Translations under genes and position numbers: made by a program
Assembly (NCBI GenBank): GCA_910592005.1
Contig: CAJVPP010000072.1
Span: 1-52,763 of the forward strand
DNA length: 52,763 nt
Direction of reading: 5' to 3'
From: Funneliformis mosseae
Taxonomy: Eukaryota; Glomeromycota; Glomeromycetes; Glomerales; Glomeraceae
Notes under the pieces: model-generated
Seen by the model: only the letters and a program-made list of their open reading frames with translations
Told to the model about the DNA's origin: nothing
Database searches by the model: none
Part shown: piece after piece, positions 12,601 through 22,520 of the stretch
How positions within the stretch are numbered: the first letter of the stretch is position 1
Layout of the letters: each line of letters opens with the position of its first letter

Positions 12601-13050
12601 AAACATATTACTGAATCATTGGAATAGTTTACAGATGTACCAATCAGTATAAAGGATAAGGATAGTAAAACTGTTACAGCTACTGGAAATTTTACTCGTA
12701 TTAATAATAGAGAACCTAAACCAATATTATATTTAGGTATGACATAAATTAAGAAGGTTTAAGGTATTCTTGATCCAAATAAAAATCAATTTCAAATGAA
12801 GTTACATAGAAAAACTTACATTATCCCAATTTTTAGCAAAGCTTTAGAAGTTGAAGATCTGCCTAAAGAGAAACAAGACCAAGCATCTACCAATTCCTCT
12901 AGTCTAACTAGTGAGAAAGACTTAAACAAAAGTACGTAAAGCTTGAAGAGCAACTATTAAAAACTGAGAGATAGTTTGACATAATATTAAATGCAGGTAA
13001 TATTTTTGCAGAAAAATACTTCCGACTTATAGAGAATAAATCAGATGTAT
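9681..13050 (+). pseudogene. Gag-like ORF: coiled coil, gag core, CCHC knuckle, retropepsin-like region
   Basis: A long decayed frame reads, in order: a coiled coil (KKIEQLENTLKEEIIELRSE and following, about 9858-10640); a gag-type helical core (NTKQANLVAING, QVLNKAFGQPEIAIVKLRA, NFPTVEEELRDMMYRIII, TGRRANYRPKELRKKFLD); a Gln-rich linker (SLEDMQKANQNALAQQKTE); a CCHC-knuckle remnant near 12062 reading YYSNCG, stop, EGHKKNNYPK, where two Cys are now Tyr; and a C-terminal region with FFLDNASKF near 12500, the place of a D-S/T-G/A protease motif, plus VTATGNFTRI and QFQMKLHRKTYIIPIF. At least fifteen in-frame stops (TAG, TAA, TGA) lie at expected Gln, Arg or Trp positions, with few frameshifts. 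No reverse transcriptase follows. A MITE interrupts it at 11839-11975. The shared promoter gap with the integrase suggests one element. Confidence 0.7.
11839..11975. mobile_element. MITE inserted in the gag-like ORF, GCTTCCAA words
   Basis: The insertion is bounded by inverted TGATGTGCAYTTA: TGATGTGCATTTA on the left and TAAGTGCACATCA on the right. The interior repeats GCTTCCAA in both orientations, including the palindrome ATTGGAAGCTTCCAAT. Without it the gag reading joins NTLGQ to SSVANSVGQLNNQ. I could not fix a target duplication. Confidence 0.65.
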
Positions 13051-13054
13051 GACA

Positions 13055-13550
13055 GCTTCTCTAGTAATATTTACTAATTTATTAAGATTAGATTTCTGTC
13101 TAGATGTATCATCTTTAAAAGAATTGTCTACTTTATTTTCATTTTTTTTCACTAAAGCCATAGAAGAAGAAGATTCATCTTTTGGCTTTATACTAACCTT
13201 TTTTTCTGACTAACTTTATCTTTTCACCCATTAGTTACTGTATTCAGACTATTAGAATTTATATGGAAATTTGGACTATTTTATCTGTGGGGTGTTCTGT
13301 ATGAATAATCCTATCTTTTTGTATGTTAATAGAGGAGAAAATATCATACTCTACATCTTCTGACTGTAAATCTTATTGAGCACAATCAGGCTGATCTAAC
13401 GCATGTTTGTACTAAATTTCATATACTTATTTTGTTGAAATATGATGCTTCTTAGCTATTACTGTTACAGCATTTTTAACTTTTTCACGAGAATTGCAGA
13501 TTTTCTTAAGTAGCACTTACACAATAATATTCTTTAGATAAACGTTCCAT
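13055..13550 (-). pseudogene. Unrecognised ORF convergent with the gag-like ORF
   Basis: The minus strand starts near ATG 13548-13550 (MERLSKEYYC). After a shift it reads SREKVKNAVTVIAKKHHIST and then YKHALDQPDCAQ, SEDVEYDIFSSINIQKDRI and TEHPTDKIVQISI; a Ser/Lys-rich tail (KPKDESSSSMALVKKNE, NLNKLVNITREAVI) runs into the 3' end of the gag-like ORF. Several stops fit Gln or Trp. The first block could be a small helix-turn-helix, which is inference only. Its tail-to-tail position suggests that it belongs to the same element. Confidence 0.4.
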
Positions 13551-13828
13551 TTTTTGTAATAAAAAAAATGTTAATTTTTATTAAAATTTATCAATTATCT
13601 TTGATAATTATCCAAGAATTATAATCAATATTTATTAAAAAATTTATTAAATATTATTAGATATTATCAGATTTTTTTAATAACTTTTGAAAAAGACTAG
13701 TTTTTACTAATTATTTTTAAAAAATATGGATATTAGAAAATCTTTAAAAATTATTAATTAGAAAGTTTAGCATATAAATCATATATCCCTTTAATTTCTT
13801 TATTTCAATTAATTTTCTGAGATAAATA

Positions 13829-14295
13829 TAAAGCTTTGAATGGTTCAGATTAATCTGAAAATTTTCAGTTCAGATTAACTTCAGTTCAGTTTCAGATTAC
13901 AAAAAATTCAATCTGAAAATTTTCGGTTCAGTTTGGATTTTTTTCGGATTATAAATCTAATCTAAACTGAAAAAAATCTGAACTGAACCAAAATTTCGGA
14001 TTAATCTGAAATTTTGGATCATTTAGAATGATAAGAAAATTGTTCAATTGAAATAATCAAATTATCGTTTCAAATGAATGATAAGAAAATTGTTCGATTA
14101 GAACGATCAAATTATCGTTCTAAAAGAACGATAAAAATCGTTCATTTGAAACGATTGAAGTTATCGTTCCAAACGATCTGAAATTTCGGATTAATCTGAA
14201 ATTTTTAGTTCAGTTCAGATTTTTACCAGTTTACGGTTCAGTTCAGTTTCAGATTGGTCTATAATCTGGACTGAACTGAACCGTTTGGAGCATTA
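13829..14295. mobile_element. hAT-like MITE with GGTTCAG arrays and inner AACGAT palindromes
   Basis: Terminal repeats of 20 bp match at 15 of 20 positions (TAAAGCTTTGAATGGTTCAG on the left, TAATGCTCCAAACGGTTCAG as the reverse complement of the right end). Both ends carry arrays of TTCAGTTCAGATT-type words and their complements. The centre (about 14030-14190) holds a palindromic set of AACGATnnnATCGTT words, including AATGATAAGAAAATTGTTCA. Flanking 8-mers are GATAAATA and GATATTTC (5 of 8), an eroded target duplication at best. No coding capacity. Confidence 0.65.
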
Positions 14296-14641
14296 GATAT
14301 TTCCATTTCTCAGTAAGTTTGAGAAGCATTTGATTATTAATTATATCCTTATATCTTTTCATACTAATCTGATGTTTTTTATATATAATATAAGATGCAT
14401 TTGAAATGTTTCTTGAGGTGTTTCTAATTTCTTTTATAGTTTCTATTGTTAAAGGAGTTGTATTAGATCTTAAAAATCTTTTACGTATTATTCAAAAATA
14501 CTTTTTTTTCTACTATATGTAAGCATTCAAAATAAAAAAAAATATATAATGGGATTTAAGATCATGTCTTAGAAAAAAATCATAAACAACTTTGCCTTCA
14601 AATAAATTCATATAGCAAATATATATATGCTAAATAAAATA

Positions 14642-15400
14642 AATAATGAGACACCCTTGGTATCTGGCAATAAACTTGGAGATTTGCTATTTAATCAATA
14701 TCTATCTAGCTGAATTAAGCTTGAGAACTAACTTGTTTGTTTAAAACATGATCTAGATATTACTTTAAGCTCAAGTATTCAGTTTAGCACTAAAAATAAT
14801 CTCCTGATAGAAGTAACGAAAGTTTTTTAGAGCGTGTATGCTAGCTTGAAGATAAGGTAAAAGAGCTCAAAAATCAGATCATCCATAAAGATATTTCTTT
14901 CACAAAAGCTGAGAATGAGATCACTACAAAATTGGAAGAGATATAAGCTCTCCAATTAGAAATAAAAGAGTTAGAAATGAAGTATTTTTTAGCTCAGAAA
15001 GACTTATCAGAAATGGATTCCCTTAGATGAGAGTTAGTGCAATCAAGGCAAAACGTTGAGCTAAAAAACGTTGACTACGATCTGAAAGAAAATGAATTAA
15101 GCGAAAAAAAGGGTGAATTAATATGGTTGAGGAATGAATTATTCTTAACACGAATAGAATTGATAGATAAAAAAGAAGAATTAATGCAGATGAGAAATAA
15201 TTTGTCCTCAGTATAAAAAATATTATCAGAGAAAGAGACTTTCCTTCAAGAGACTAATACTCGTTTAGCTGAGCAGATTCTAAAACATCTAGCAAGTCTA
15301 AAATGCTTAGAAGTATTAGCAGTCTAAAGAAAGATAACAGCATTACTAGTCCTAAAACAACCCTACTATCACCTAATTTCTTATTTTTCATTATGCATTT
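14642..15400 (+). pseudogene. Coiled-coil ORF, decayed
   Basis: It reads NETPLVSGNKLGDLLFNQYL near 14646, then, after stops and a frameshift at about 14870, a long heptad-rich coil (VKELKNQIIHKDISFTKAEN; LEIKELEMKYFLAQKDLSEM; LKENELSEKKGELIWLRNEL; LIDKKEELMQMRNNLSSV). The tail is Ser-rich and then hydrophobic. Stops again sit at Gln, Arg or Trp positions. It lies between the gag-like ORF and the ATPase and is cut from the latter by the Tc1 insertion, so it is probably another gene of the same element. Family unknown. Confidence 0.5.
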
Positions 15401-15521
15401 ATCTTCGTAATAGTATTACTAATCATATACCTCTTATGATGTATATTTTCTCATCGATATTCTTCTTACAATAAAGAAAAAAATATTCTAAACTATAAAA
15501 TACCTTTAAATAGAAATCATA

Positions 15522-16830
15522 CAGAAAGTGATCACGGATACCCAAACGATAAGTATTTTTTTGTTTATTCGCTTTATTTACATGTTTACATATATTTCTA
15601 ATTTAAGTATTTGTTTAGAATATAAATGGATATTGATCACAATAATAACAAATAATTTTCTTTCGAACAAAATGGTTAAAATAAAAGAATTAAATGCTGA
15701 ACAATATGGGGCAATTCTTTACGGCTACAAATGAGGTGATTCATATCAAAAAATTGCTGACATTATACAATATGGTAAAACAACTGTCCATGATGTAATA
15801 AAACATTTTAAAGAAACTGGTTCCGCAATACCAAAAAAACGTTGTAGCCTGAAGTCACTTTTTAATTCAAATGCACAATCTTCACTCAAAAAGATTATTA
15901 CACAAAATTTGAAACATCGTTGCCTTACCACTCAAAAAATTCAAGAATTATAAACTAAAAAAAAAGAAAGTTTCAATTGTTACAATTCGTCGGACTCTTA
16001 AAAAAGTTGTGTGTTGTCCACTCTAAACCATTAATTTCTGAAAATAATAAAGAAAAAAGATTGGCTTAGGCATTAGAATGAGAAGATTGGACAATTGTAA
16101 AATGAAAGAAAGTTGTATGGTCTGATGAATCAACATTTAGCCAATTTTTATAAGGTTATAGCTTATGTATGTGATGTATACCAAAAGAAGAATTTGACCC
16201 TTCTTGTTTAACTGTTACAGTAAAACACAGTCCTAGTTGAATGTTTTGGGAATACTTTTCGTGGTATGAGCTAGGACCTCTTGTTCCTCTTCGTGAATCT
16301 GTAATAGGACAAAGATATACAAAAGTGTTACAAAGGCATGCTATTCCTTCAATTTACAAATTAGTTTCTCGCAAACAAGGAATTTTTCAAGAGGATAATG
16401 CCTCACCTTATTGAGCAAAGATTGCTACTGATGTTCATAATGCCTTTAAGATTTCTGTACTACTCTGACCTGCACAAAGCCCTGATTTAAATCCTATTAA
16501 AAATCTTTGAAATGAAGTTGATAAGAAACTTTGTAACTTGCCTAATCAACTTAAAAATGTGGAAGATTTAGAACGTAAGGTAAAATATGCTTGGCATTCA
16601 ATTCTACTTGAGTATATTCAAAATTTGATGAAAGTATGCTCCGTCGCATTCAAGTATGTATAGCAGCTGAAGGTGGTTTAACAAAGTATTAGTTTTTTAT
16701 TTTTTTTTAATAAAATATATAGGAAATGTTCAGAACAAATAAATTTTTTGCTTATTCTAAAAAAAAGTTAATATAATAAGTATATTTAAATAGTTTAATT
16801 AATTGTTTGGGTATTCATGATCACCCTCTA
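15522..16830 (+). mobile_element. Tc1/mariner element with TIRs and TA duplication
   Basis: The element is flanked by TA at 15520-15521 and at 16831-16832. Its ends are inverted: CAGAAAGTGATCACGGATAC on the left; TAGAGGGTGATCATGAATAC as the reverse complement of the right, followed by CCAAACGAT and CCAAACAAT. At 1309 bp it has the usual Tc1 length and contains a single transposase. It sits between the coiled-coil ORF and the ATPase and is a later insertion into that cluster. Confidence 0.85.
15672..16692 (+). pseudogene. Tc1-family transposase, catalytic Glu lost
   Basis: The frame starts at ATG 15672 (MVKIKELNAEQYGAILYGYK) and ends at TAG 16690-16692. N-terminal helix-turn-helix: SYQKIADIIQYGKTTVHDVI, then a degraded linker (KKRCSLKSLFN, where an RSGRPS-type hook is usual). 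The catalytic core keeps VVWSDESTFSQF (Asp) and QEDNASPY (Asp), but the Tc1 signature SPDLNPIENLW reads SPDLNPIKNL followed by TGA: Glu to Lys and Trp to stop, both G-to-A. About ten stops and a frameshift near 15960 make it a pseudogene. The C-terminus AAEGGLTKY is the usual Tc1 end. Confidence 0.85.
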
Positions 16831-16901
16831 TAGTTATGGATTTCTAATCTGATACGTAGAAGAACTAAAAGACAGGACTACTCTCTATGAAACTTTACCT
16901 T

Positions 16902-17830
16902 ATGAATATGGATGAGGCCACAAAGTATGGATCATCCTGAATTCAATCTCATCCTGCAAGTCTATCATAGATTTTCTTAATATTAGTTAACGGAAAAAGT
17001 GGTACAGGTAAGACTAATATTTTAAGAAATCTTTTTTTTGGTACTAAAGCTGAATGCATATATAAAGGTAAAAAAGGTAGCTCTAGATATATTGCATGTG
17101 ATGATTTTGATAGTTTGCTAGTTACTATTCTGATGAGCTGAAGTGGGTATTTGTAAGATATATATATGGCATAATTTCAAAAGATCCAAAAGCACCTTAC
17201 TATGAAAATATTACTTTTAGCTATATATTGTCATAAAAAATACCTAGTGTTAGAATATTTTCACCAGAATAAAGTACAGTAATTGTTTTTGAGGATATAT
17301 GTCTAGCCTCAGAATATATACAAAATCAAATTGGCCAATTTTTTAGAAATGGGTAACATCAGAATATTTCATGCATATATGGGACCTTTGCAATAGAAAG
17401 GGGAGAAACTGCCGGAATAAATCAATTTTACTTTTATATGCCAAATATGATTTTTAGGTCAAAATATATTCAGATTTAGCATTAACTCATTTCTTATTTT
17501 TTCCAGCCGTTTCCCCCTTTTCTATTGCAAAAATTCCATATGTAATGCAAAAATACCACAAAATCCCTATATTCATTTGTGAGAACAGTTTATACTTAAT
17601 ATTTTTTAACTCTGATAGCTCACATGAAGATATTTCTAAAATTATTAGGCGCTATATTGATGATGTAAAAATACATTTATGGTCATTAATAACTACCTTT
17701 GAAGAGGTGAATTTATTGTATTTGATCTCACTAAGTCGAAAGATGATTCTCTTGCAATTCGCCTAAGGTTTGATACTCTATTAATCTGCAGAAGGAGATA
17801 GAAGCTAGGCATAAACACAGGGAAAAAAAT
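16902..17830 (+). pseudogene. A32/FtsK-HerA-type packaging ATPase, Maverick-like
   Basis: From ATG 16902 (MNMDEATKYG) the frame reads a Walker A motif, VNGKSGTGKTNILRNLF, at about 16988-17020, then SSRYIACDDFDSLL. After a frameshift near 17135 it continues RYIYGIISKDPKAPYYENIT, the Walker B region STVIVFEDICLASEYIQNQI at about 17275-17330, QNISCIY, then across a MITE to VMQKYHKIPIFICENSLYL, SSHEDISKIIRRYIDDVK and, after another shift, GEFIVFDLTKSKDDSLAIRL. The layout (P-loop, acidic Walker B, a QKYH block, an HEDISKIIRRY tail) fits the genome-packaging ATPases of Mavericks/Polintons and relatives. Stops fit Arg, Gln or Trp. It is the main reason to suspect a Maverick-like element here. Confidence 0.7.
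17381..17537. mobile_element. 157-bp MITE inside the ATPase gene
   Basis: Inverted ends: GGGACCTTTGCAATAGAAAG on the left; GGAATTTTTGCAATAGAAAA as the reverse complement of the right; both continue with a G-rich GGGGRRAAAC. The insertion is bounded by ATAT on each side (17377-17380 and 17538-17541). Deleting the element and one ATAT rejoins the ATPase codons for SCIY and VMQKYH exactly. Related copies lie at 24206-24310 (shorter, inverted) and 33190-33323. Confidence 0.8.
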
Positions 17831-18069
17831 GTTTAAGCTAATTCATGCAAAGCGTCTCTTAGTTAATTTTCCTTCAAAAATGATGATATTATTTTTATTA
17901 TAATTAGTATTCATATTATACAAGTATTGGGTGATTTCTAGCAATATAAAATAACTATAGCAAAAATACTAATAGCTAGATATAATTATTCCTATCATTA
18001 CGAGTGTAGTGATAGTACTTATGAGGTAAAACCTCTATTTTTTTTATATGGCAGTGGTGAGGTTTGATG

Positions 18070-18478
18070 TTTTTTTGCAATATTTTGTTCACAGAGCCGA
18101 TCATAGTCAATTATTATAGTAAAATAAAGTATTAGGGATTAGTATATCTTCTCATAAATATTTCTTTCTCTGATTAACTAATCTTTACCTGATATTTTTC
18201 AGAACTGTTCTTTGAATTCTTCATAATACTTGAGGCCGTTCTTAGTCCTTTTTCTATTAGCTTTATTATCAATATATGCTTCTATATGCTAAATAGAAAA
18301 GATAAATTAATCTGGCATCAGGCACTGTATATGGCTGAGATTTCAGAAGGATTTCTACATACTTTACAATTACATTTAAGACTCTTAAATTTTTTCCTAC
18401 AACGCATACCAGTATAAGATATTCCAAATCAAAGGTTGATCTTTGTGAAGACTTTCTTCCAGAAAATTCTCTTTTCAT
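18070..18478 (-). pseudogene. Unrecognised minus-strand ORF near the ATPase
   Basis: An open stretch begins at 18478 (MKREFSGRKSSQRSTFDLEY, then CVVGKNLRVLNVIVKYVEIL and PYTVPDARLIYLFYLAYRSI) and continues in another frame as HIEAYIDNKANRKRTKNGLK and YYEEFKEQF. It is basic with one hydrophobic patch, and its composition and decay match the ORFs to its left. It could be the last gene of the integrase/gag/ATPase cluster. I do not recognise the family. Confidence 0.35.
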
Positions 18479-19029
18479 TCCCTACAGTTGTCGATTAAGA
18501 CTTGAAGTTGCTCATCAGTTCACATTGTAAAAAGCTTTTTATTTTTTTGGGATTCAGGTCTCTAGAGACTATGGTATTATATACTTTTCTTAACTACATT
18601 ATTGCTATTATATAGAAAGGGGAGTGGCAGAAGCGTAAAAGATAAGTCATTACATATTGAATGACTATATATTGGATATGGCTTAGAATCATGCAGATAA
18701 CTACTGTGGAATAATTTTAACCAAAATTACGTGAAAGTGATTGTTAAGATAGTCTAAAAATTGCATTATAACTATTTTTAAGAAATACTGTGCTAATACT
18801 GTATCAAATAATATATTGTACTATTAGATCTAAAAAAAATATCATATCAATACCATGCCATTACCATGAAATTGCATAATATTAATTCTGCCTTCCTATA
18901 TTAAATATATTGCATTAACTCTGATCCACTGAATAAAAAATTCATATAATTTTAGTAGGAATGCTTTGGCTGAAATTTCGCCAAATTAATACATAATCAT
19001 ATTTTTTGTGATACAGATAATGTTTTTTA

Positions 19030-19165
19030 TTAATTCATTTTACGATAGCTTGTCTTTCAATTTTGTAAACTCTAGCCTTAATTTTATTATTCTCAATCTT
19101 AAGCTCACTAATGAATCATTTTAACAAATCAGTCTTACTAGGACCATTTATTTCAGATTGCATGC
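19030..19165 (-). pseudogene. Short coiled-coil remnant
   Basis: The minus strand reads MQSEINGPSKTDLLK, stop, FISELKIENNKIKARVYKIE and RQAIVK: a short leucine/isoleucine heptad coil. It is probably the tail of a decayed element gene. Between 18480 and 19540 I see nothing else that I can support. Confidence 0.3.
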
Positions 19166-19543
19166 TTGCGTAATGTAGTATTAGTATGTTAATATTCAAA
19201 AATAAAAAATTATGTGATTGCAATTTCTGAGACTACACAGTCATAGAGAAACTTTATTGATATAGAGATAAAAAACAAATGTATATCAGACGTAACTTAA
19301 ATACATAAAATTTCTATACTAAATTATTAACATACATAATAAATAAAATCAGGTCTTAACCTAAAAATGGTTAATAAATACACAATTTCCTTTATAGAGA
19401 TGAAATTGTTGAGCTATCTTCTATTTGTTTACATGATGTTAATAAAGTTGCATGATATAGTAAAGACATGTTAACAATAATAATATTCTAAAAATCAGAA
19501 TCGCATTAGAAAATATTTTTCTGACCAAAAGAATATTTATAGC

Positions 19544-22512
19544 TAGAGTTCCAGATGAGTCGAGTTAATTCATGAGTCAGATAAGCTAAGTTGAGTTTAA
19601 ATTAAGTTGAGTTTATATTTTTTTGACTCGATGATTTGCGAGTCAAGCCAAATTCAAGTTGAGTAAATATTTAACTCAACTCAATTTAAACACGATTTGA
19701 TTTGAGTTGACTTGAATTGACTTGAAATAGTATTATTTTTAGGGATGTTAAAATCCAGTCTGATCCTAGTCTGGTTCTGAAACTCCTAGTCTATAGAATT
19801 TGAGTCCTAGAATTGGATTCTAAGATCAGGTCCTAAAACTGCAGTTCTAGGATTGCAGTTCTATAGAAAAATAATTGTTCAAGAAGAATGATAAGAAATT
19901 ATTCAACTTGAACGATAAAAAAAATCGTTAAGAAGAATGATGAGAAATTGTTCAACTTAAACAATAAAAAAATTGTTCAGAAGAATGATGAGAAATTGTT
20001 CAACTTAAACAATAAAAAAATCGTTCAAGAAGAACAATAAGAAATTATTCAAGAAGAATGATAAAAAATTGTTTAAGAAGAATTAAGTCATTAGAATAAA
20101 TATTGTATTCGCTTTGGTTAACCATGCTTTTTATTTTATCTATTTAAGTATTAAAAGCGGAAGAAATAGTTTTAGCATAAATTTTTTCTCATTTTTCAAT
20201 ATTTATTTTGAATTCTTAGCGTAATTTATCTATTTGTTGTTAGTAAATTTAGTTAGCCTTTTGTTTTACTCCTCATCTTTATCAGTAAGTATAAGCATAA
20301 ACTAAATCTACTACAGTATTAAAGCTGTAAACCATGGGCATTTTGTAATCAGGATTTTTGACCGAATTATAAGTTAAGATATTGCCAACCACATAAGCAA
20401 TAATTAAGAGATAACTACTTTATAAATCAGCATATTCCATAATTCGGTCTTTGTATCAGTAGCAAATTAAGAGAATAATATTTAAAACTATTAGTCCTGA
20501 TAAACCATTCTTTTTATAAACGATATACTCTATTAAGAAAATAATTAAAAAGAGCATAAAGCGGGTTATAGTTTTTTGACTGGCTGCTTAAGTAACTTCT
20601 TATTTTTGAAGTTATTGGACTAGTTCTTCTAACTTTTTTTCTAATTCTTCTTCTTTGGTTTCTTTGAGTTTTTTTTGGTCTTTATTTTCCTCTAAAGCTT
20701 GTTGAGATTGGGCTTGAATTTGTTATCATTAGAGGTTAATTTCTTCAGATTGATTTTCTTTGAGTTCTTTTCCTTTTCTTCTAAGGCTTCTTCAAGTTCT
20801 TGCTTTTTTTCTAAGAAAAATAATTCTTCTTGGGCTTGACAGAGGGTTTGCTCAGCTTTTTTAATTTCTTTTGCTTCTTCCTGAACTTGCTTTTGGGCTA
20901 ATTGAGTAGCCTTTTTATTGGTAGGAGTAGGATTTTGTTGAGCCTCATGTTTACTATGCTTCTACTTATTTTTGGCTTTTTGTTCTTCTTGCTTTTGTCA
21001 TTCTAAGGCTTTTTTCTTGATTTTAACTTTACTTTTGACCTTAATAACTTCGATGGCAGTGGTAGTCGAAGGTTTTGGAGGTGGGGTTGAGGGAGGTAAG
21101 GCTGATTCTACTTCAGAGAGATTAGTTTTTAATTCTTTCTGAATGGCTTGTAATTGCTGTAAGATTTGCGATTGAACTTTATTGACTTCTTCTAAAACTT
21201 GTTGGGCTTGTTCAGAAACTGAAATATCTTCTCCTTCTTATTCTTTAGCTTGAACTTGTTCTTGCTGAGTATTTTTTTATTTTAATCTTCACTTAATAAT
21301 TGGGCTTTTTCATATTCACCAATAAGCGAGTGTCTTAACTTCATTCTTGTAATTGTTCTTAGCTGTATTGTTTGGCTCAGAAATAATTAGAGTCTAAGAG
21401 CATACCCTTAAAGTCTTTTATTTCTGTTTCAGTTCTGGATTTAATGCTAACTAATCATTCTTTGTTAGTAGATAAATGGACTAAATTTTTGGTTTCTTTA
21501 AGTAAATTAAGAGTAGCAATTAGTTTTGCTTCTTTGGCTTTGAGTTCTAAGGACTTTTTAATTTTGTCAAAGTTAGACTGTTTCTGAGAAAAATTACACA
21601 AGGCTTGGATTTTTAAGAGATTGTCCAAGCGTTGATTGGTTTATTTGGCTTGTTGTTTAATTTTTTAGTTTATTCTTTGTTTTTTTGGACTTATTCTTCA
21701 ATGTTTTCTAAGTCATTCTGCATTTGCTGAACTTTTTTGATTAACTGATCTACTTTTTTGGTAGCATCTTTGGTAATGTTTAAGGTTTGTTCAGTTTTTT
21801 GATTGACTTCCTTAGAAAGTTTATCCATTTGTAAATAGACTTCTTTTTAGGTATCATCTATTTGCTGAAAGACTAAGTTTAATTTATGTTGTTAAGCGAA
21901 TAAAATGTCATTGGTTTCTTAAAGGTTTTTAAAGACTTCTTGATTAAAGATATTTTGCTTTTTTTGTTCGTATTTTACTAAGGCTAAGTCTTCTTCATAT
22001 TCTGTTAAGAATTCTTGGTTGTCTTTGAGTTAGGCATCAAGATTTTTAGATTTGGCCTTGAATTCTTTGAAATCATTTAACTTGAATGATAAAATAAATC
22101 AAATCGTTCAAGGAGAATGATGACGAATTGTTAGACTTAAACGATAAAAAAATTGTTCAAGAAGAACAATAACCCAAATCATTTAACTTGAATGATAAAA
22201 AAGATCATTCAAGAAGAATGATAAGAAATCGTTTGACTTGAACGATAAAAAAATTGTTCAAGAAGAATAATAACGAATCGTTCGCTTTCCCCCTTCCTGA
22301 TATTTTCATTTTTTTTTATTATTTTTTTTCAAATTTGAATCGAATTAAAATTGAGTTAAGTTAAATTGAGTCGAGTTTAAAATTTATATAACTCAAATCA
22401 AATCAAATTGAAAGATTTTATAAAATAAATTTGACTCGACTCGACTTGAAAAAAATGAGTCAAATAGAGTTGGTCTTTAAACTCGACTCGACTCGACTCA
22501 TTCGGAACTCTA
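19544..22512. mobile_element. 2.97-kb hAT-like element with GAGTCGAG arrays
   Basis: The ends are inverted: TAGAGTTCCAGATGAGTCGAG on the left and TAGAGTTCCGAATGAGTCGAG as the reverse complement of the right. Both ends continue as arrays of GAGTCGAGTT/AACTCGACTC words (19544-19735 and 22330-22512). Inside these lies a second pair of arrays, AACGATAAAAAAATCGTTCA and related 30-60 bp units (19865-20075 and 22075-22285). A left-only block with TCCTAG words (about 19738-19865) may be a nested element. Flanking 8-mers are TTTATAGC and ATTGTAAT (4 of 8, most differences transitions), so the target duplication is eroded or absent. The TAGAG ends suggest hAT. Its cargo is a coiled-coil/membrane gene; no transposase is seen. 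Confidence 0.7.
20282..22080 (-). pseudogene. Coiled-coil protein with C-terminal membrane segments, cargo of the hAT-like element
   Basis: The minus strand gives about 600 codons. The N-terminal half is a Lys/Gln/Glu coil (EFKAKSKNLDA; KLSKEVNQKTEQTLNITKDA; QLIKKVQQMQNDLENIEE). A middle part with frameshifts is followed by a Pro-rich hinge (ESALPPSTPPPKPSTTTAIE), a second strongly charged coil (NKKATQLAQKQVQEEAKEIK; QEELFFLEKKQELEEALEEK) and a C-terminus with three hydrophobic segments (LFIIFLIEYIVY; GLIVLNIILLICY; YLLLIAYVVGNILTY), ending VDLVYAYTY, stop at 20282-20284. Stops are mostly TAA where CAA fits. No transposase motif or zinc finger is visible. The gene exactly fills the space between the inner arrays. 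Family unknown. Confidence 0.55.
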
Positions 22513-22520
22513 ATTGTAAT

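Noticed and set aside
7640..13050. Reassigned stop codons (TAA/TAG as Gln) to explain open frames with many stops
   Set aside because: Host genes in the same window end normally with TAA, TAG and TGA and have none internally. TGA also occurs at Arg and Trp sites, and catalytic residues are lost by the same transitions, so mutation explains it better.
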